A stretch of 64,000 nucleotides of DNA from Varroa destructor (taxonomy: Eukaryota; Arthropoda; Arachnida; Mesostigmata; Varroidae). The position numbers were made by a program, and so were the translations under genes. Within the stretch, counting starts at the first letter, position 1; every line of letters begins with the position of its first letter. This document shows, piece after piece, positions 24,730-38,300 of this stretch. Below the pieces are notes generated by a model that searched no databases, was not told the origin of the DNA, and saw only the letters and a program-made list of their open reading frames with translations. The DNA lies in the NCBI RefSeq assembly GCF_002443255.2, contig NW_019211455.1:10386503-10450502 (forward strand), in the 5' to 3' direction.

Positions 24730-27210
24730 AAAGTGCCTAATATGATAAACATTTTAATGTGGTTTAATGATTTTTTCTAAAAGATTCTTCAAGAAAAAAT
24801 ATAAAAAACATTTCTTCTATGCAGGGTAACATTTCGTTGACAGCAGTTCCCTACGCCAGCTGATTAATCTGGATGGGTACAGTAAAGACACAATTCGACT
24901 TCCTTACGATAAAATGTATGTTTCGGCGCTATGGTAGCTTTTTCGTTTAAGTGTTTTTTTTTACATGAAAGTTTATGCAGAGATGGTACTATTCGATGCG
25001 CTCAATCGACACGCGACACATGTTCATATACTAAATCTTAGTCTTTGGATTGATTAATGCCACTTGAAATGAAAAAAACAATAAACCTAGTGTTCTACGT
25101 AAAAAAGTTTCCTTTACGCAAATCTATAAATTTACCTTCGCTTCACACAATACGTATATCTTCATTAAGGTGATATTTTTGAGTGAAAGCTACGTAACTT
25201 GCTGATTATATTAATTTGCCTATATAACAATGGATAAAATACGTTTCGACTATTTTTTTAAAGTAATAATAAATATCGAAGTTGATTTCTGTGAAATGTT
25301 TCCTTAGTTTATGTTTAGCGAAAAAATTTAAATAAGTCTATGTAATCTCTTACTAACAAAAAAAAACATGACAAAATCATCAAAAAAATCATCATGAACT
25401 ATTTAGCTTCATTTAATTTAGCATATACAGCTATCTAGCATAAAAGAGGAAAAGATAATATCCTGGAAGCCAATGCAACAAACATATCAATCGTCAATAT
25501 AATATATACACATATACTTAGAGGAAGCTGTAATGATTCGTTAAGAAAAAAACGAAAAAATAACGCTGGCGTTCCAACCTTAACATGCGCAATTATTTCT
25601 CACTAAAAAAAATTAAACAATTGGGTGCGTCAACCCAGAATCGATAGATCACTTGGCCAACCCTAACAACCGCTAAAGGTAATCACATTGTAGAGCCGTA
25701 CCGAAGGCCACGAACAAGTTGAGTGAAGTCAATATATATATATCGTTTGTTAGCCGGGGGCGAAGCCAATTAAACTTACAGATCATTATATATTGTGGCA
25801 ACCAAAAACACCAAGATCCATATTTTGTATGACAATTAATTATATATATTTGTATTTATGTTTACAAAAAGAATGGTCATAATAACATGGTGGCTAATTA
25901 TCTACTAGCCTCATAATGCTCTTGACTTTGGTTGTTGGCTGTTAATGTTATTAGTTTCGTACCATCTTTTTGGTGTACCACCATTGTTGTTGTGACAGTT
26001 GTACATCACTATTATAATGATGAAGTAAATTTTGCAAAGAGCTATCGCTTTTTAATTATTTTATCATTATTTTTTATTGCGGAAATTTCTGTTCTCTTTT
26101 GACAGTTATTGAACAACTCCTATTCAACTTGGCGTTGGCCTATTCATTCGTCATCACATAGCAGATTTTTTCATGCGTATACACGAAGTCCTTTATCTTG
26201 CTAGTGCTGTCGCTAGCAATAGCTGCTTCTGTTTGTCGTCTACCCGCATTCGGCCTCAATTCTATTCATAGGAATATCTATTAAATGTATGTAGGTTCTC
26301 TTGACCTTCTGTGGAATCTTTTTTTTGTTGTTGTTGTTATTGTTGCCCAAAAAAATTTTGCATATTCCTCCTCCCTTCGAGACAAGCGGGACCTAGGAGC
26401 CTTCTGGCCCATTTTGTCCTACATTTTATATATATACACATACATATATTCTGCATTAAATGTGCATTTCTCATTTTCCCGATTCTGTTATTAGTAAGAT
26501 TTTTTTTAGTATTGTCATTGACCATGTTAATCCCTTTCTAAGCAAATTAGTTCTGTTATTTAAGCTATTGCCTCCGTTCATCTACCAGAACGTTGTTACC
26601 ATATGTTCGTTTATCGAGCTGGGGCATAAGAAATTCTCATTATTGTAAATGACAAGGCAACCTCAATGATTTATCCTTACTCGCCTTGTCTTGCGTAATA
26701 AGAGAATGAAAACATAGCCAAATTTGAAGCTTTTTTTCGCCTTGGCAATTTTGACATCCTCGCAATCTCTATAGGCCTGCCTGAACTATCCATGATACAG
26801 ATACGCTTGCAATACAAAAAGCCCCGTTACCGTCACCGCATTTTTTTGCTTCATGTTATTTCTACAAGTACATTACAACGAGCAGATACCATCACTCGGA
26901 GCACAACATCATTACCTTCTTTATAATGATTCATTTCGGTTCTGTTATCAGCATCGCTATTATCTATATGTCATATAGGAGAAGTTATGAGAAATACGAG
27001 CAATTACATGTCTTGGTACTGTTACAATTACGGAGGTTCCCGTGTGTTCTGTGCCTGTCGCGGAATTATTCCAATGCAAAAACCAGCATGTTTTTATTAT
27101 ATGGTGTTATATTGGATGTATTTGTGTGTATGTGTGAACGTAGTCAGGCCCTGGTCCGTTCAGTGGGCGCCCGAATTCGCGGTCTGAAATTTTGCGTTAT
27201 AGTTGGATAA

Positions 27211-27474
27211 ATGCTAGCGCATGTATTAATAAAAACGAGAGAAGTTCGTACGGAAGAACATAACAGGATTCGAGTAAGGACGATTGTTCGGTCAAGTCTT
27301 TTCTCCAACCAATTTTTTGCTACTGGTGCTGCTGCCGCCGCCGCCGTCGTTGGGGCCACTATTGCAATTCGGGGGGTTCGATGGGCAAAAGAAGCTGTAT
27401 CTGAGCGCACTGAGACCCCAGGAATCTTAGGCGGGCAGCTTGACATCTCAAAACGTTACGATCAGCCCAAGTAG
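27211..27474 (+). other. Possible 87-codon ORF with Ala-rich membrane segment
   Basis: An ATG-started frame contains a short hydrophobic segment (FFATGAAAAAAVVGATIAI) flanked by Arg-rich sequence, then RGVRWAKEAVSERTE and GGQLDISKRYDQPK before TAG. The layout of a basic N-terminus, one Ala/Val-rich helix and a charged tail resembles small mitochondrial inner-membrane proteins, but I cannot name a family. The Ala run comes from a GCC/GCT trinucleotide stretch. A chance frame is quite possible. Confidence 0.22.
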
Positions 27475-28831
27475 TTTCTGTGACCCTTGGCTTCTCTCGA
27501 TGTATTTGTTTATGCGTGTATGTGTGTTCTTTTCAGTGTTTTTTGCTCTTACTATTGTTAGCGCTCCTGTCTCTGTTCGCGTCACATCGATATTGCTTTC
27601 TCTTTCGTGGCTGCTGTCGCTGCTCTTAGTCCATGTCATTTGTTTGTCGTCAGATATCGTGTACATGAGGATGAACAATTGAATAGTCTTTCCTTAGTGT
27701 CGATTACTAAACAAGTATGTATGTGGCACGCAAACATGTGTGACGCCTTTTCTGTTTCCTTTATTTTTAAGTTAATCGTTCTCATCAGCCCCGTTCAAAT
27801 ACGGTCATCATCATAATCACCGACTTCGCTATCAGTTCATATCGTAGTCCTACATTAAAACGATAACGAGGCTCACACCATACAAAATCATTCATAATAG
27901 TATGTACCTTGTGTTATACATATAATGTTATCATGAGATTGAACCTCCTCACTGGGTTCTACATGCTTGTTGTTGAGTAGATATCCTGGTTTATTTATTG
28001 TACCCATCATTATTGGTATTTACTTTAGGAAGGCAATGATGACCATACCGTTCTTGTAACTAGCCTTAATTTGTATGGGACGCGAACAAACGACATTTCT
28101 CCCCACGACGCCGGGCTCGTCTTCCGTTGCCCCTATTCGTCCTTTTTGTGCTTCGTCAAATGGATACCATGGCCTTGGCGTATGTGTGGGTCTTCCCATC
28201 GCCCATCTGAGTAATATGCGCAATAATAGCAGCACAAATTGATCCATATATCATGGTGTATCTGCATGATAGCACTCGAGGGCAGAATGAATCGTTGGGA
28301 TACAGGAGAATCATTATATTCACTTGATGAATGATGACTGGCAAAGCAGCTACTCGAAAGCACTGAAAAGCAGTTTATTCAACTATGACTAAAGCGGTAC
28401 GAATGTGTGAGAAGGTCCTGCCCTATGTGGGCATTTGCAGCACGTGCAAATCGTGCTCCGTGTAATGAACGGGTAGAAAACAACCATAAATTGGATTAAG
28501 GCTGACAGTCAACCTCAACCGTCACTTGCTTGCAAGTTTCAATTTGGTCTCTCTCGGCTGTCGGCCAATGAGACTCCGTTCATAAAAGCGCCACTGAATA
28601 TTATTCTACATAAGTATAGAAGCACTTCTTATATATTTAGGTGTTACAATTAATGATGATCGCCACTTTTAGCGTTGCAGTCACCATCTTTGTTACCGCT
28701 AGTTCCATCATCTAAAATGACCTCGATGTATAGAGCAGCGTGGAAAAATGGGATATATTTCACTCTGTATTCTCTCCTTCGCGTCGTAACCCGCTGTGTG
28801 ATGATACATGGCGGTGTGTCATCATTGGTAG

Positions 28832-28866
<35 letters not shown>
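28832..28866 (+). repeat. TATC tetranucleotide microsatellite
   Basis: About nine tandem copies of a TATC unit, uninterrupted. Confidence 0.95.
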
Positions 28867-29862
28867 ATTAAATGACGGTACGGTCAAACTGTCCGCCGCA
28901 ACAATTTTCTGAGCGTTCCGCTCCTGTGCATGTGCATTACGAGTGTTTAAATGCTGAAGCGTCTTAATAGTGGAATAGGCTTAGTGTTAATGGAAGTCGA
29001 CATCTTGGTAACGATGCTTCCCTTGTGCAGTGCCCCATAGCAACGAACAATATGGTTTCTGCATGTATAGCGTCGTTCATTTGAATCAGCTTTGATGAAA
29101 CGCAGTGACAATTAACAAGCGTCTATCAAGCGGCCTTGAAGAGGATTTGTTGCTGTCTCACTCATCGAGTGGAACAGACCCTTTATGTGGGCGGTGTTAA
29201 GAAGCAGAAGTTTGTCGTAATTACTGTAATACTGCTATCTACATTTATATTTAGTTAGCATATTGAACAGGATGATAGTGATGTCAATTTGTGGCCATTC
29301 ATGGGGGATCAAACCGGGTAAGATAGCAGACTTTTCGGTTCCTGTGCGGTCCAACCCTAAACATTAGCTCCGAGACTTCGAAATGCAGGAATCCTATCAT
29401 TATTACAGTATACCATCAGAAGGCCGCTACAGACTGCACGTTGATCGACTCGGACGGTATGAAGATAATTCAATATAATTTTTGATGTCCGGGTGGAAGA
29501 ACAATTCCGCTCACATTCAAGTACACGTATACGTCTTTGACGACGAACTGAGCGCCGTGTTCCCTAAACTCTTAAGCAGGAGCTCGCAAGAGTCTGATCA
29601 AAGAGAAAAACAGAAACAGCACTAGGGCAGGTGTACTACGCCCCCTGGTCCTCTATAGCTCTTCGCAGTTGCTAGACGATTAAGACGCACACAATTTCTT
29701 TCTCTATCTGCTTGTCTGTCTTTTTACAAAACTTCTTATTTGAGTAATTCAATAAACGTTTCATGTTAGTGCATTGTCGCCGAGCTACCAACGCACGTTA
29801 ACACGTAGTCTATAAGAAACACAACGCAAACCTTAGGTATACAGAGTGCACAGTTGATGTGA

Positions 29863-29940
29863 GCGGCGGCGGCGGCGCCGTCGTCGTCGTCAACAATGGC
29901 GGCGACAAAACTTGATGGTTTGATGGTCCCGGCATATTGA
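29863..29940 (+). promoter_or_regulatory. CpG-rich CGG/CGT trinucleotide tract with ATG in strong context
   Basis: A run of CGG then CGT triplets leads into CAACAATGGCGGCGACA, an ATG in favourable context that opens a 14-codon frame (MAATKLDGLMVPAY). This looks like the end of a 5' UTR and a short first coding segment, in AT-rich surroundings. The opposite strand is also open here (DDDDGAAAAA), so strand is not certain. No downstream exon was recognised. Confidence 0.25.
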
Positions 29941-32171
29941 TTCCGTTATCTTTTTTAACTATTTTTGTTAACGCGTTTGCTAGCGTCTAATTTCAATTAG
30001 CGCGTCCCCTATGACAAGAGTAAAATGAAAATTTTTGCTTTTCGCCGTACTACTTTTAAACGGCATTTATCCTAGGAGGCATGAGTATCGCGTGACATGG
30101 CAATAGTTTGATGGAAGCAAATAGGCGAATACTAATATTTGCATTATGCGTCTCCGTTTTTGTTTTATAAGGTTTTATAGAAGCAAAATGTGTCCTTGTG
30201 ATAGCAGCTTCTTCCTGACATCAGCCGTTGTCATGGGTCTCGACGGCGCCGTAGTGCCAAAAACTGTCACAAAACAGTAAAGCCAAAATCTGTAACAGAC
30301 CTATGTATCCTGTGGGTTTCAGTCATTTGTACGACAATGAAATGCGTTGAGAACAATGTGATTTGTATGCAAGCGTCACAGTTCGATGATGGAGCAGCTT
30401 GGTTCTCGATATACAATGCAAACTTATCACAATAAACTTCTAGCGCAAAGTTGCACAATTACTTCTTTATTAGTGCAACAAAGTTACGCTAATACAAAAA
30501 TTGAATACAATGACAGTATGAGAGATCGACAATGACCAATAATTCTATAAATCCGCCATAAGTTCATAAATCTATAGCCGTGTGTATAGCAATAGCATAA
30601 TCTGTTTTGTTCATACAACTCAAGCAATTGTACAAAAGGGAGAAACAAAGTGGGGACAAAAGTGCGGGCTTTTTCTCGGTACAGGCACTTGATGATGAAC
30701 TTATACAAATTCAAATTCAAATTTAAATTTATTCTCGTTTAAGTATCAAGAAAAAATTAAGCGTAACATCTACGCAGCGCCTAGAAAAAGTATCACCAGA
30801 TCAAAGCTCTGTTTGGACCAAAACGTGAAAATGTCGAGGTATATATATATATATATATTCCGACATTGTCATCTGGTAGAGTGTCGCTCAGAAAAGCTAA
30901 TTTGCGATCGTCACAGTTTCATACCCATTGAGCCAATCTTGAGCAGGGTTCTTGACAGAATTTCGTCATTGCTAATAATTGCTATACGCATCCTATATTA
31001 AGGCCATTAGGCCAATTAGTAAAAGGTTTTGTGAATTAAACATTCATTTTTTTTCCATCCTCTTCCATAAATCTGCAATTGGCGAGATTCTTTCTTACGT
31101 AAACGAGTAGATATTACGCGATACCAAAATGTATTATACATTGATGCACGGGTATGAGAATATTAGCAAGGCTCTTATCAATAATGGAATACATTCTGTG
31201 ACTTAGTAAGTAGATGCAAGTACTGGAATGGTACAACACTAAGACTTTTTGTATAAGAGTATTGTGATATGACGGTAAATACGGGATATTTTGGAAAAAA
31301 AAAAAAAACTGTCCCTTCTAGAGACGTGCAGAGTGCGTGAAACGCCTAAACGCAGAGGAGATCTTATTGTGTCTTGGTGCACACGAAGTCACTTTTACTA
31401 CGGTGGCAGATGTATCTATATTTGTCATAGTAATAACGATACGTTTTAAGGGAGGGAGTATCAAACTGAGTGAAAGAGTCATTTTCACAAAAACAAACTT
31501 TTAGCGGCCTGATAACAGACACACTGTATGTAAGTCTCTATGTATCATTTTTTTTCGACAATAACAAAAGTTCAGCTTGCTTGTTCGATTACGTTCTGAA
31601 CGTTCTCATAATACAGGAAACAGCATACGGTTGTATATGTAAATGTACAAAGAGGAATGTTTTGGCCTGTTTTAGTCATCAGTGATCAGGCTATATGATA
31701 ATTTTCCAATTACGTTTCTGCTACGTCCTTTGCTCTATTTCCTCGTTATGTCCAATTTTTGCATTTTTCTTCGACACCATTTTGGCCTATTTATTTCGTC
31801 TATAGCTACAATTGATATAAAGTCAATCATTTCAACGGATCGCTAATTCATCCGCTCTGCCGCAGAGTGTTTTCTCTCTCATATTTTTCCATCAAGATTC
31901 TTAGAATTTATTACGTACGGCTATACGTAATGAGCGTAAGATTACGGAGAACCGTGCTTTTGAACTGATTAGCCAATAAGTGCGCTACATTTATTGGCGA
32001 CGTTTCGATTTACCTGCTTACCTAATCTCGCCCCTCTCAGCTTTTACTCCTTCTTCTTTTCATTTGAACGTGTATATTGAATTGTTTCCAATACAGTCAC
32101 ATATTGTTTCACTTTTGCGCGTACTCACATCGGCGACGTCCTTTAGGTTTTCAGTTATTTGCCTCTAATCC
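29941..32171. other. Non-coding stretch, no gene recognised
   Basis: AT-rich with a TA repeat at 30.84 kb. Its right-hand end is the 3' flank of DAGL, transcribed from the minus strand. Confidence 0.5.
30840..30859 (+). repeat. TA dinucleotide microsatellite
   Basis: Ten uninterrupted TA units. Confidence 0.9.
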
Positions 32172-32177
32172 TTTATT
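32172..32177 (-). terminator. Candidate polyadenylation signal for DAGL (AATAAA)
   Basis: The plus strand reads TTTATT here, which is AATAAA on the coding strand about 78 bases beyond the TGA at 32255. It supports 32255 as the end of the reading frame. I did not score a downstream GU-rich element. Confidence 0.45.
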
Positions 32178-32254
32178 TTCACAAATATCTATGCCCCTCT
32201 GTATTATAGTACAACTTAACGCATCGTCGCAATGCCCTTAGTTAGTGTGCGATT

Positions 32255-32368
32255 TCACAGAGCGCTTTCTGTCGGTGCAGGAGTGTTCATGTTATCGCTT
32301 CCATTGTCATAATAGTCGTAATAGTAATACTGCCTTGCTGGTGGGTGTACAACCGAACTTGAAGCCAT
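32255..32368 (-). CDS. Probable terminal coding exon of DAGL with Tyr-rich tail
   Basis: The acceptor TTCAACTTTGCAG precedes 37 codons and a TGA. The peptide begins MASSSVVHPPARQ, runs through YYYYDYYDNGSDN and ends TESAL. Its phase 0 matches the CAG|GTACTG donor at the end of the previous exon (32933). The C-terminal ESAL resembles a class I PDZ-ligand pattern ([ST]-x-hydrophobic), which is an inference. If that donor is skipped, the protein would end at the stop at 32878-32876 instead. Confidence 0.6.
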   Translation of the reverse strand: MASSSVVHPPARQYYYYDYYDNGSDNMNTPAPTESAL

Positions 32369-35300
32369 CTGCAAAGTTGAACGACATTTGAGCGTTAGGT
32401 TTCCATGTCTTTTTATAGACATTTCGTTTCGATGTGCCCTATAGAGGCTTGAGAAGCATAGCGTCATTTATGCTAAACTTGAGCACGTATGATATACGTT
32501 CGATATACGAAGACTTCATAACGGCGGTACAGCACGAGAACTTGGAGTTTAACGTAACGATATTTCTAAAAATTGTCTAGATTCTGCTCCCGTTTTCGAA
32601 TTTGAAGGAATAACGCTTAGCATCGGCGAAACAAACGAATGACATAATAGAAAATCAAATGTTGTTTTAAAAGATTTTTTTATATGTCTGCGCTCTGATT
32701 TTCGAAACAAGAATTCCATTGGCTGACGAAAAACATTTTTGGATTTTTCAACCAAAGATTTCTTTTAAAAGCATGACAAACGTTAGTGGAACTACATAGA
32801 TGCTCAGCAGATGTCCGACTTGTAAATGTATTGTGTGTATACACAATGTCCACGAAAACGATTTGAAGATAAGCTTCATCGTAACGAAGCTTCAATTGAC
32901 AATTGGAGATCGTCCACGTAGTTGGACAGTACCTGCGAACTACTTCGTTCCGAGGCCGTCTCATCGACATCACTATCGTAATCCTGTTCTCGGGGCAGTG
33001 GCAACGTCCTGACAACCGCCATCTGCTCTTCGAGGGTTAGCTGAGTCTCATCTTCAGTTGTTGGAGAATCTGATGAGCATGACGCTAACCAGCCAATTTC
33101 GGCTTCGGCTTCTGTTCCGTCACAGCCCGTATTATTGTCCTCCGCCTCAGTAACAGGTTGACATGTCAGAGGGGACACACCTATAAAGGCGTGTCGCCGG
33201 TGCAATAAGAATTAATTAGAGCAGTGTAATTAAGCGATTCTTGGGTACAACACGGCTGATAACCTACTATGCACATTACACCTATGTTCTGATATTTTGT
33301 CAATTTATACTACTCACAAACTTGAATAAAAGACCATGTTTTTCCTACATGGATGGACCTTTCTCGGCTAGGCTTAGGTTACTTTACAAAAAAAGAAAAT
33401 AACAGTAGTTGCAACAACATGGTAATGGGATACGCTGCCTCGTATTGAAATATAGATGAACGTAATGATTCTAATTATCTACACTGCGTTTGCAGCAGAT
33501 TCTACACAAGCAGTTTGTACTTTTTGACAACCTGCTAAATAGAGCGGCTTTATATGATTTCAAGCCATACTTACCTCGATCATCATCGTTGATCGGTGCA
33601 TCAAATGTGATGCGAACTTTTTTAACGGGCGATCGCCGAGATGTCGGCGAAGATGCCGAGACGGAAACGGACGGGGAACCACCAAGTCCGGCTTTAAGAA
33701 TTGACGTTGCTGGAGTTAAGGGAAGTGAATCATCTGTCACTTCAATTGTTCCCACCTCTCCACACGTCGATGGGGCTGCACTACCCTCCTCTGGATTGGG
33801 ACTCCCATCTCCGATGGCTACCAAATCGCGTTTCATGTACTGCTTGCATGCAATAAAATAGAAACGAATAATCATAACATGAATCTAGTCAAGGAGGAGT
33901 CGAAGAGCTCGTATAAAATGCAACAGTTGTCAAATCTCTATCGTGTCACTCTGCCTTAGATATATAGCTCTGCCTAAACCCTAAATCAAAGCAATTTTAT
34001 GTGAAGCACGAGTAATGCTCGTTATCACACACCCTCTAAAAATTCTGTACAGGCAGAAGGTATTTACTAATTCATCAACGATCATATGACAACACCATTG
34101 TTTTAACTTATCGAACCGTGCGAAAAAGTAGCATGTGCCAACGGAATTGGGATTCTTTTCGTATGACAACATCCATAGGGTAATATGTGATCAGTAATCT
34201 GCGATACTTACCAAGGGAACGTCGCACTGCTCAGTAACCAATAGGTCGGAGTGTACGCGCTCTATCACAGACGAGCGCCGGCCTCGTGTGTCGGCGCAAA
34301 AACCTGATACCGAGCTAACTTCACTCAGTGTTTCAGGGGACGCCAGTGGGGCCCCCGTTGGATTTGGAGCCTTGAACGAAAGGCCCCCAAGGGAAAGACC
34401 CAATGAACTCAATGAACCGCCCTCAAATTGGGGTGGCTTGGTAATGACCCGAGCACTCTGTAGGGCCCGAACGCGTTCGGCGAAATGTTCGTCACCATCG
34501 AGCGTCTCGGGAGGCGCTAGCCCATCAGCATCCGACGGCATCATCGGCTCGAGTGGGTCCAGAAGCAGTGGATCTCCGTGCAGGGACATTAGAATGTCCG
34601 TTCTCGACGGGACCGCACGTTTTGGCTTGGCCGGACCAATTTTCGTAAGAAGCTTTCGCAACGCCTCTAATACTTTGTCGGGCATATGATCCTGAATCAT
34701 AGACGGTGACACCAATACCTTGTCAAAGTCACGTGGGTCACTCCATAACGCTTGATAGACAGGTTCTTCTTCAGAGCTGAATCCTAGCTTCCTGTGAAAA
34801 CAACGCTACAGAAGCGTTAGCACTCGGTCCTAATTATAATACTAATAATAGTAAAATATTCAATCAATTCAACACTCAATGACTAACCTCCACATGCTCT
34901 TCTCAGTTCGAGGTGTGCCCTCTCCTGATGCTGGCGTACTCTGATCACCGCCAACTTGTGCGTTATTCTTCGGGTGTGAACGAACAATATGGATGATCTT
35001 GCCTGGTGGGAAAAGCGGTTCTGAACAATTGAGCGTGATGTTCGACTCAGAATGATGCAACCCAGATCGTTCGTGTAGCATCTGCGCTGCTAGCTGGTCA
35101 CCTTCTGCCGGCTCCCCTCCATAAGAACAACACATCATACCACCCATTATGATTTTCCACTGTGGAGAGCCATAATCGAAATGTGTACTAATTAATGGTT
35201 ATTGTACAACAGAAGACATTTTTCAGAGGAGAAAAACATAGCCCGAATCTCAAATATTATCAGTAGCTAAAACAACCGCACCTTTTTAGGTTTCAGAATG

Positions 35301-38300
35301 TTTGTTTTCAAAGAAAACTTTGAGCCTTATGGAAGGGGTAGATTACTTTGACTACAGATTGTTAAGCGAATTATAGATACTGAATACTTTAACTGAATGC
35401 CGCGTTCTGAACAAGGTTGCATAACTCTGACTCTTACTAAAAGCATGGAACAAGCAAACCTGTGTTCTAGTTGATAAAAATTGTTTCTATTGTGTTAGAA
35501 AATGCTAACGTCCTCCGAATACTAGCTAACAGATCTCTACAGTCTTTAGCTTTATATTTATCTGTAACTGACAATATAGCTCGATAAGTAGATATGAACA
35601 CGCGTCGATCGTTTACCTTCGGGTCATTGCTGTGACTGATCGCGTTCATAAGATCGCTACGCAACGCATCAATTTGATGGAGACCGATGCGTGGCACGAC
35701 ATCTTTGCCCAAAACCACGGAAGTTATAAAGCCTTTTGACGCTTCGACGGCGGCCATGCTTAAGGTTCCTCCAGGCGGCGAATACGAATAACATACCACA
35801 TTTGGGTAGGCCTTTTTTAACAAGACCGATAAAACTGCAGCCGTCCCGGCTCCTAATGAGTGGCCGACCAATACAAGGTCGTACGTAGAGGTTCCTCGAT
35901 CCTAGAGACAGACAATAGAAGACTAACATCGGGTCAGATTTGCCCGCCTAAAATTCTCTGTCTGTTATTGCATATTAGCACGTTCTCATTTACAACAACA
36001 ACTACCGCGTTCACTACCGACACATATTATAGATGATTAGAGCGACAGCCTGCATAGGCCAGGGCAAAACTTAATTCTAATGTATTACAAATATCATTTC
36101 GGGTGACTGAGTTGTCTTATGTAGCAAGCTTATATTTAAGCAGTCAGTTACCACTGTAAGTATTCTCTAAGTCATCGTCATTTAAGAAAACGCTAGAAAT
36201 GGTGGACACTGATGAGAACTTACGTATAATGTACATACCGAACTATAGCTAAACGCGTAATTAAGTAATCCGTCGTCAACGAGTTTGCTCTTGATGTACT
36301 CGGCCGCCTTTACCATCCCCTTGTGACCCATCCAGCCAGCCCGAGGTGGATCAACCGGAAGCGGTTCGCCATCGGCGTTCAAATCGGTGATGATATCTTG
36401 TAGAGACAAAGTCCCACGGACGCTCACCACTACGGTTCGCCGCTCATGGTCCAAAGCAATTAAGAATGGCGTCTCATTTACCTGTGATAAGCACGTGATT
36501 TATACGCTCATCATTAGCAGAAAAATCTGTTTCTAATGCCTGTTGGCCTTTCGAGGCCATTTTTTACGTACACGTAATATGTAAACAAGTCAACTCTCTG
36601 CCATTTCACTGCGAACAAGGGTAATAAAATTAATATGAATTCAATGTTCTAATTTCTATATCTTTTTGTAAAACTTTTAGTTATACCTCTCGTGTAAACA
36701 AGTTCTCGGAATAACCTCTTCGGCATAGCGTCAAAGGTTTGCCCCATTGGAAGCTTGAGCCAACGCTTTCTCCAAAAGACCTATCCAACGGTACGGTACC
36801 ACATTCTATAATAATCGTTTTCGATGCTGAAATTTGGGTCAGCTATGGCACATCCTTATGATACCACGGCAACGTACTTAAATAGATACACACTAGCCAC
36901 CTAGACCGCACCTCATTTACGTACAGAGATGACAGTGAGCTGACTTCGCGCGGCATCATCTCTTCTGGTACTTAGCTGACCAGCGTTAATAACACTGAAA
37001 CGTGCTTCTTACCACTACAAAAATAGATGAATACATGTTTTGAGTTTTTCGTTTGTAAAGGCTCGAAATAAGCATTACTTTAAACAGCTGGTTGTTTCCA
37101 GCTCGAAGCAAACTGCGTCTACTTCGGGCTTGGAGTCCAGACTATCACGTGTCCTTATCTTTGTAGGCAAATATGTTACCACTGTACCATTCCAGAGACA
37201 CTACTCGATTCGCAATTTTTTCTACGGTAAAGATACTTGCATTAACATGGTAGCTGACGAAGATGACCTGTACATTGGGGTTGTTTTTCATGAGCATTTG
37301 GTTGAGCGCCGCGAAATTACAGAGGCAGCAGTTATCCTCGATCACGATAGACCGATTGGCTCCACCTGCACCTGCGTCTCGCTTCCACAGACAGCATATA
37401 CATCTAAGAAGAGCAATTGAACCGACAGCAGTGATACACAACAGAGACTTAGAGACGCATTAGCAAAGGGGAGAAAAGTTGATTATATATAAGTGTGCAT
37501 TTGAAGGTGCCACCTCTTCTCCCGTATACGCTGAGCCCATGCGTGTTGCAAACGAAATTCGTGTTCAAACGTGTTTCAAGCTGTCTGCAAGTTCGTCGAG
37601 TGAGTGTTTGGAAAAGCCTCGGATGTGGAGGACACCGCTGGACTGGCCTACCTGAGCTGCTGCAGAAACGAGCAGGCGCAACCTTTTCCCGCCCCGTTCG
37701 TCATTAGGTACATTGGCCATCCGTAGACGCCCAGAGCAAACTCCATATAATGAGTGATCACTTCGATTTCGTTGCATACTTCCTGAAAATGACGGAGATA
37801 CAAGTCATCGTACAGATGAGTAAAAGTTGCATTGAAAAATGTATCAAATACGAATGTGTTGAATTTAAGATTGCGGATTTTTACAGGAGTAGCTGTAGTT
37901 CTAATCGGTCCAAATGGTTGCACAAAATGGCGTAAAAGTTGCTGTAAAATGCAGCATGCCTGCCGTGTAGTATGTGATACTGCCATGAACATCGAACTTC
38001 GAAACGATTGTTCCCCTAATGCAGAGTTCGAAAAGTTCAGTCGGCCTACTTTTGCAAATAGTATCTCCCCTACAACGACGACTTGTCTCCGAAAATGAAT
38101 GAGCCCATACTTGATTCAGTTTTGTCTGACCTGCGATACAAGGGGGCCTTTGATGTTAGTTCACTTGAAAACAAACCAGCCTCAGGTAATCATTAGGTTT
38201 TTATCAGTTGTTTAAGAGACCGTCTACATTATTAGAGCGTCATATCTATCCCATGTGGGTCGTGAGTGAAATTTAGTTATAACGGTTGGCGGAAACTTAC

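Larger units (their letters stand above)
24730..29862. other. T-rich non-coding stretch
   Basis: The plus strand is strongly pyrimidine-biased from about 25.9 to 28 kb. This produces many hydrophobic chance frames. Apart from the possible 87-codon ORF and a TATC microsatellite I see nothing definite. Confidence 0.5.

Noticed and set aside
26926..27210. Cys/Tyr-rich plus-strand frames
   Set aside because: Two overlapping frames in a T-rich region with no motif; most likely chance.
33490..33861. 123-codon plus-strand frame
   Set aside because: It is antisense to a DAGL tail exon and explained by that exon's composition.
34288..34689. 133-codon plus-strand frame
   Set aside because: It is antisense to the large DAGL tail exon carrying the catalytic His; a shadow frame.
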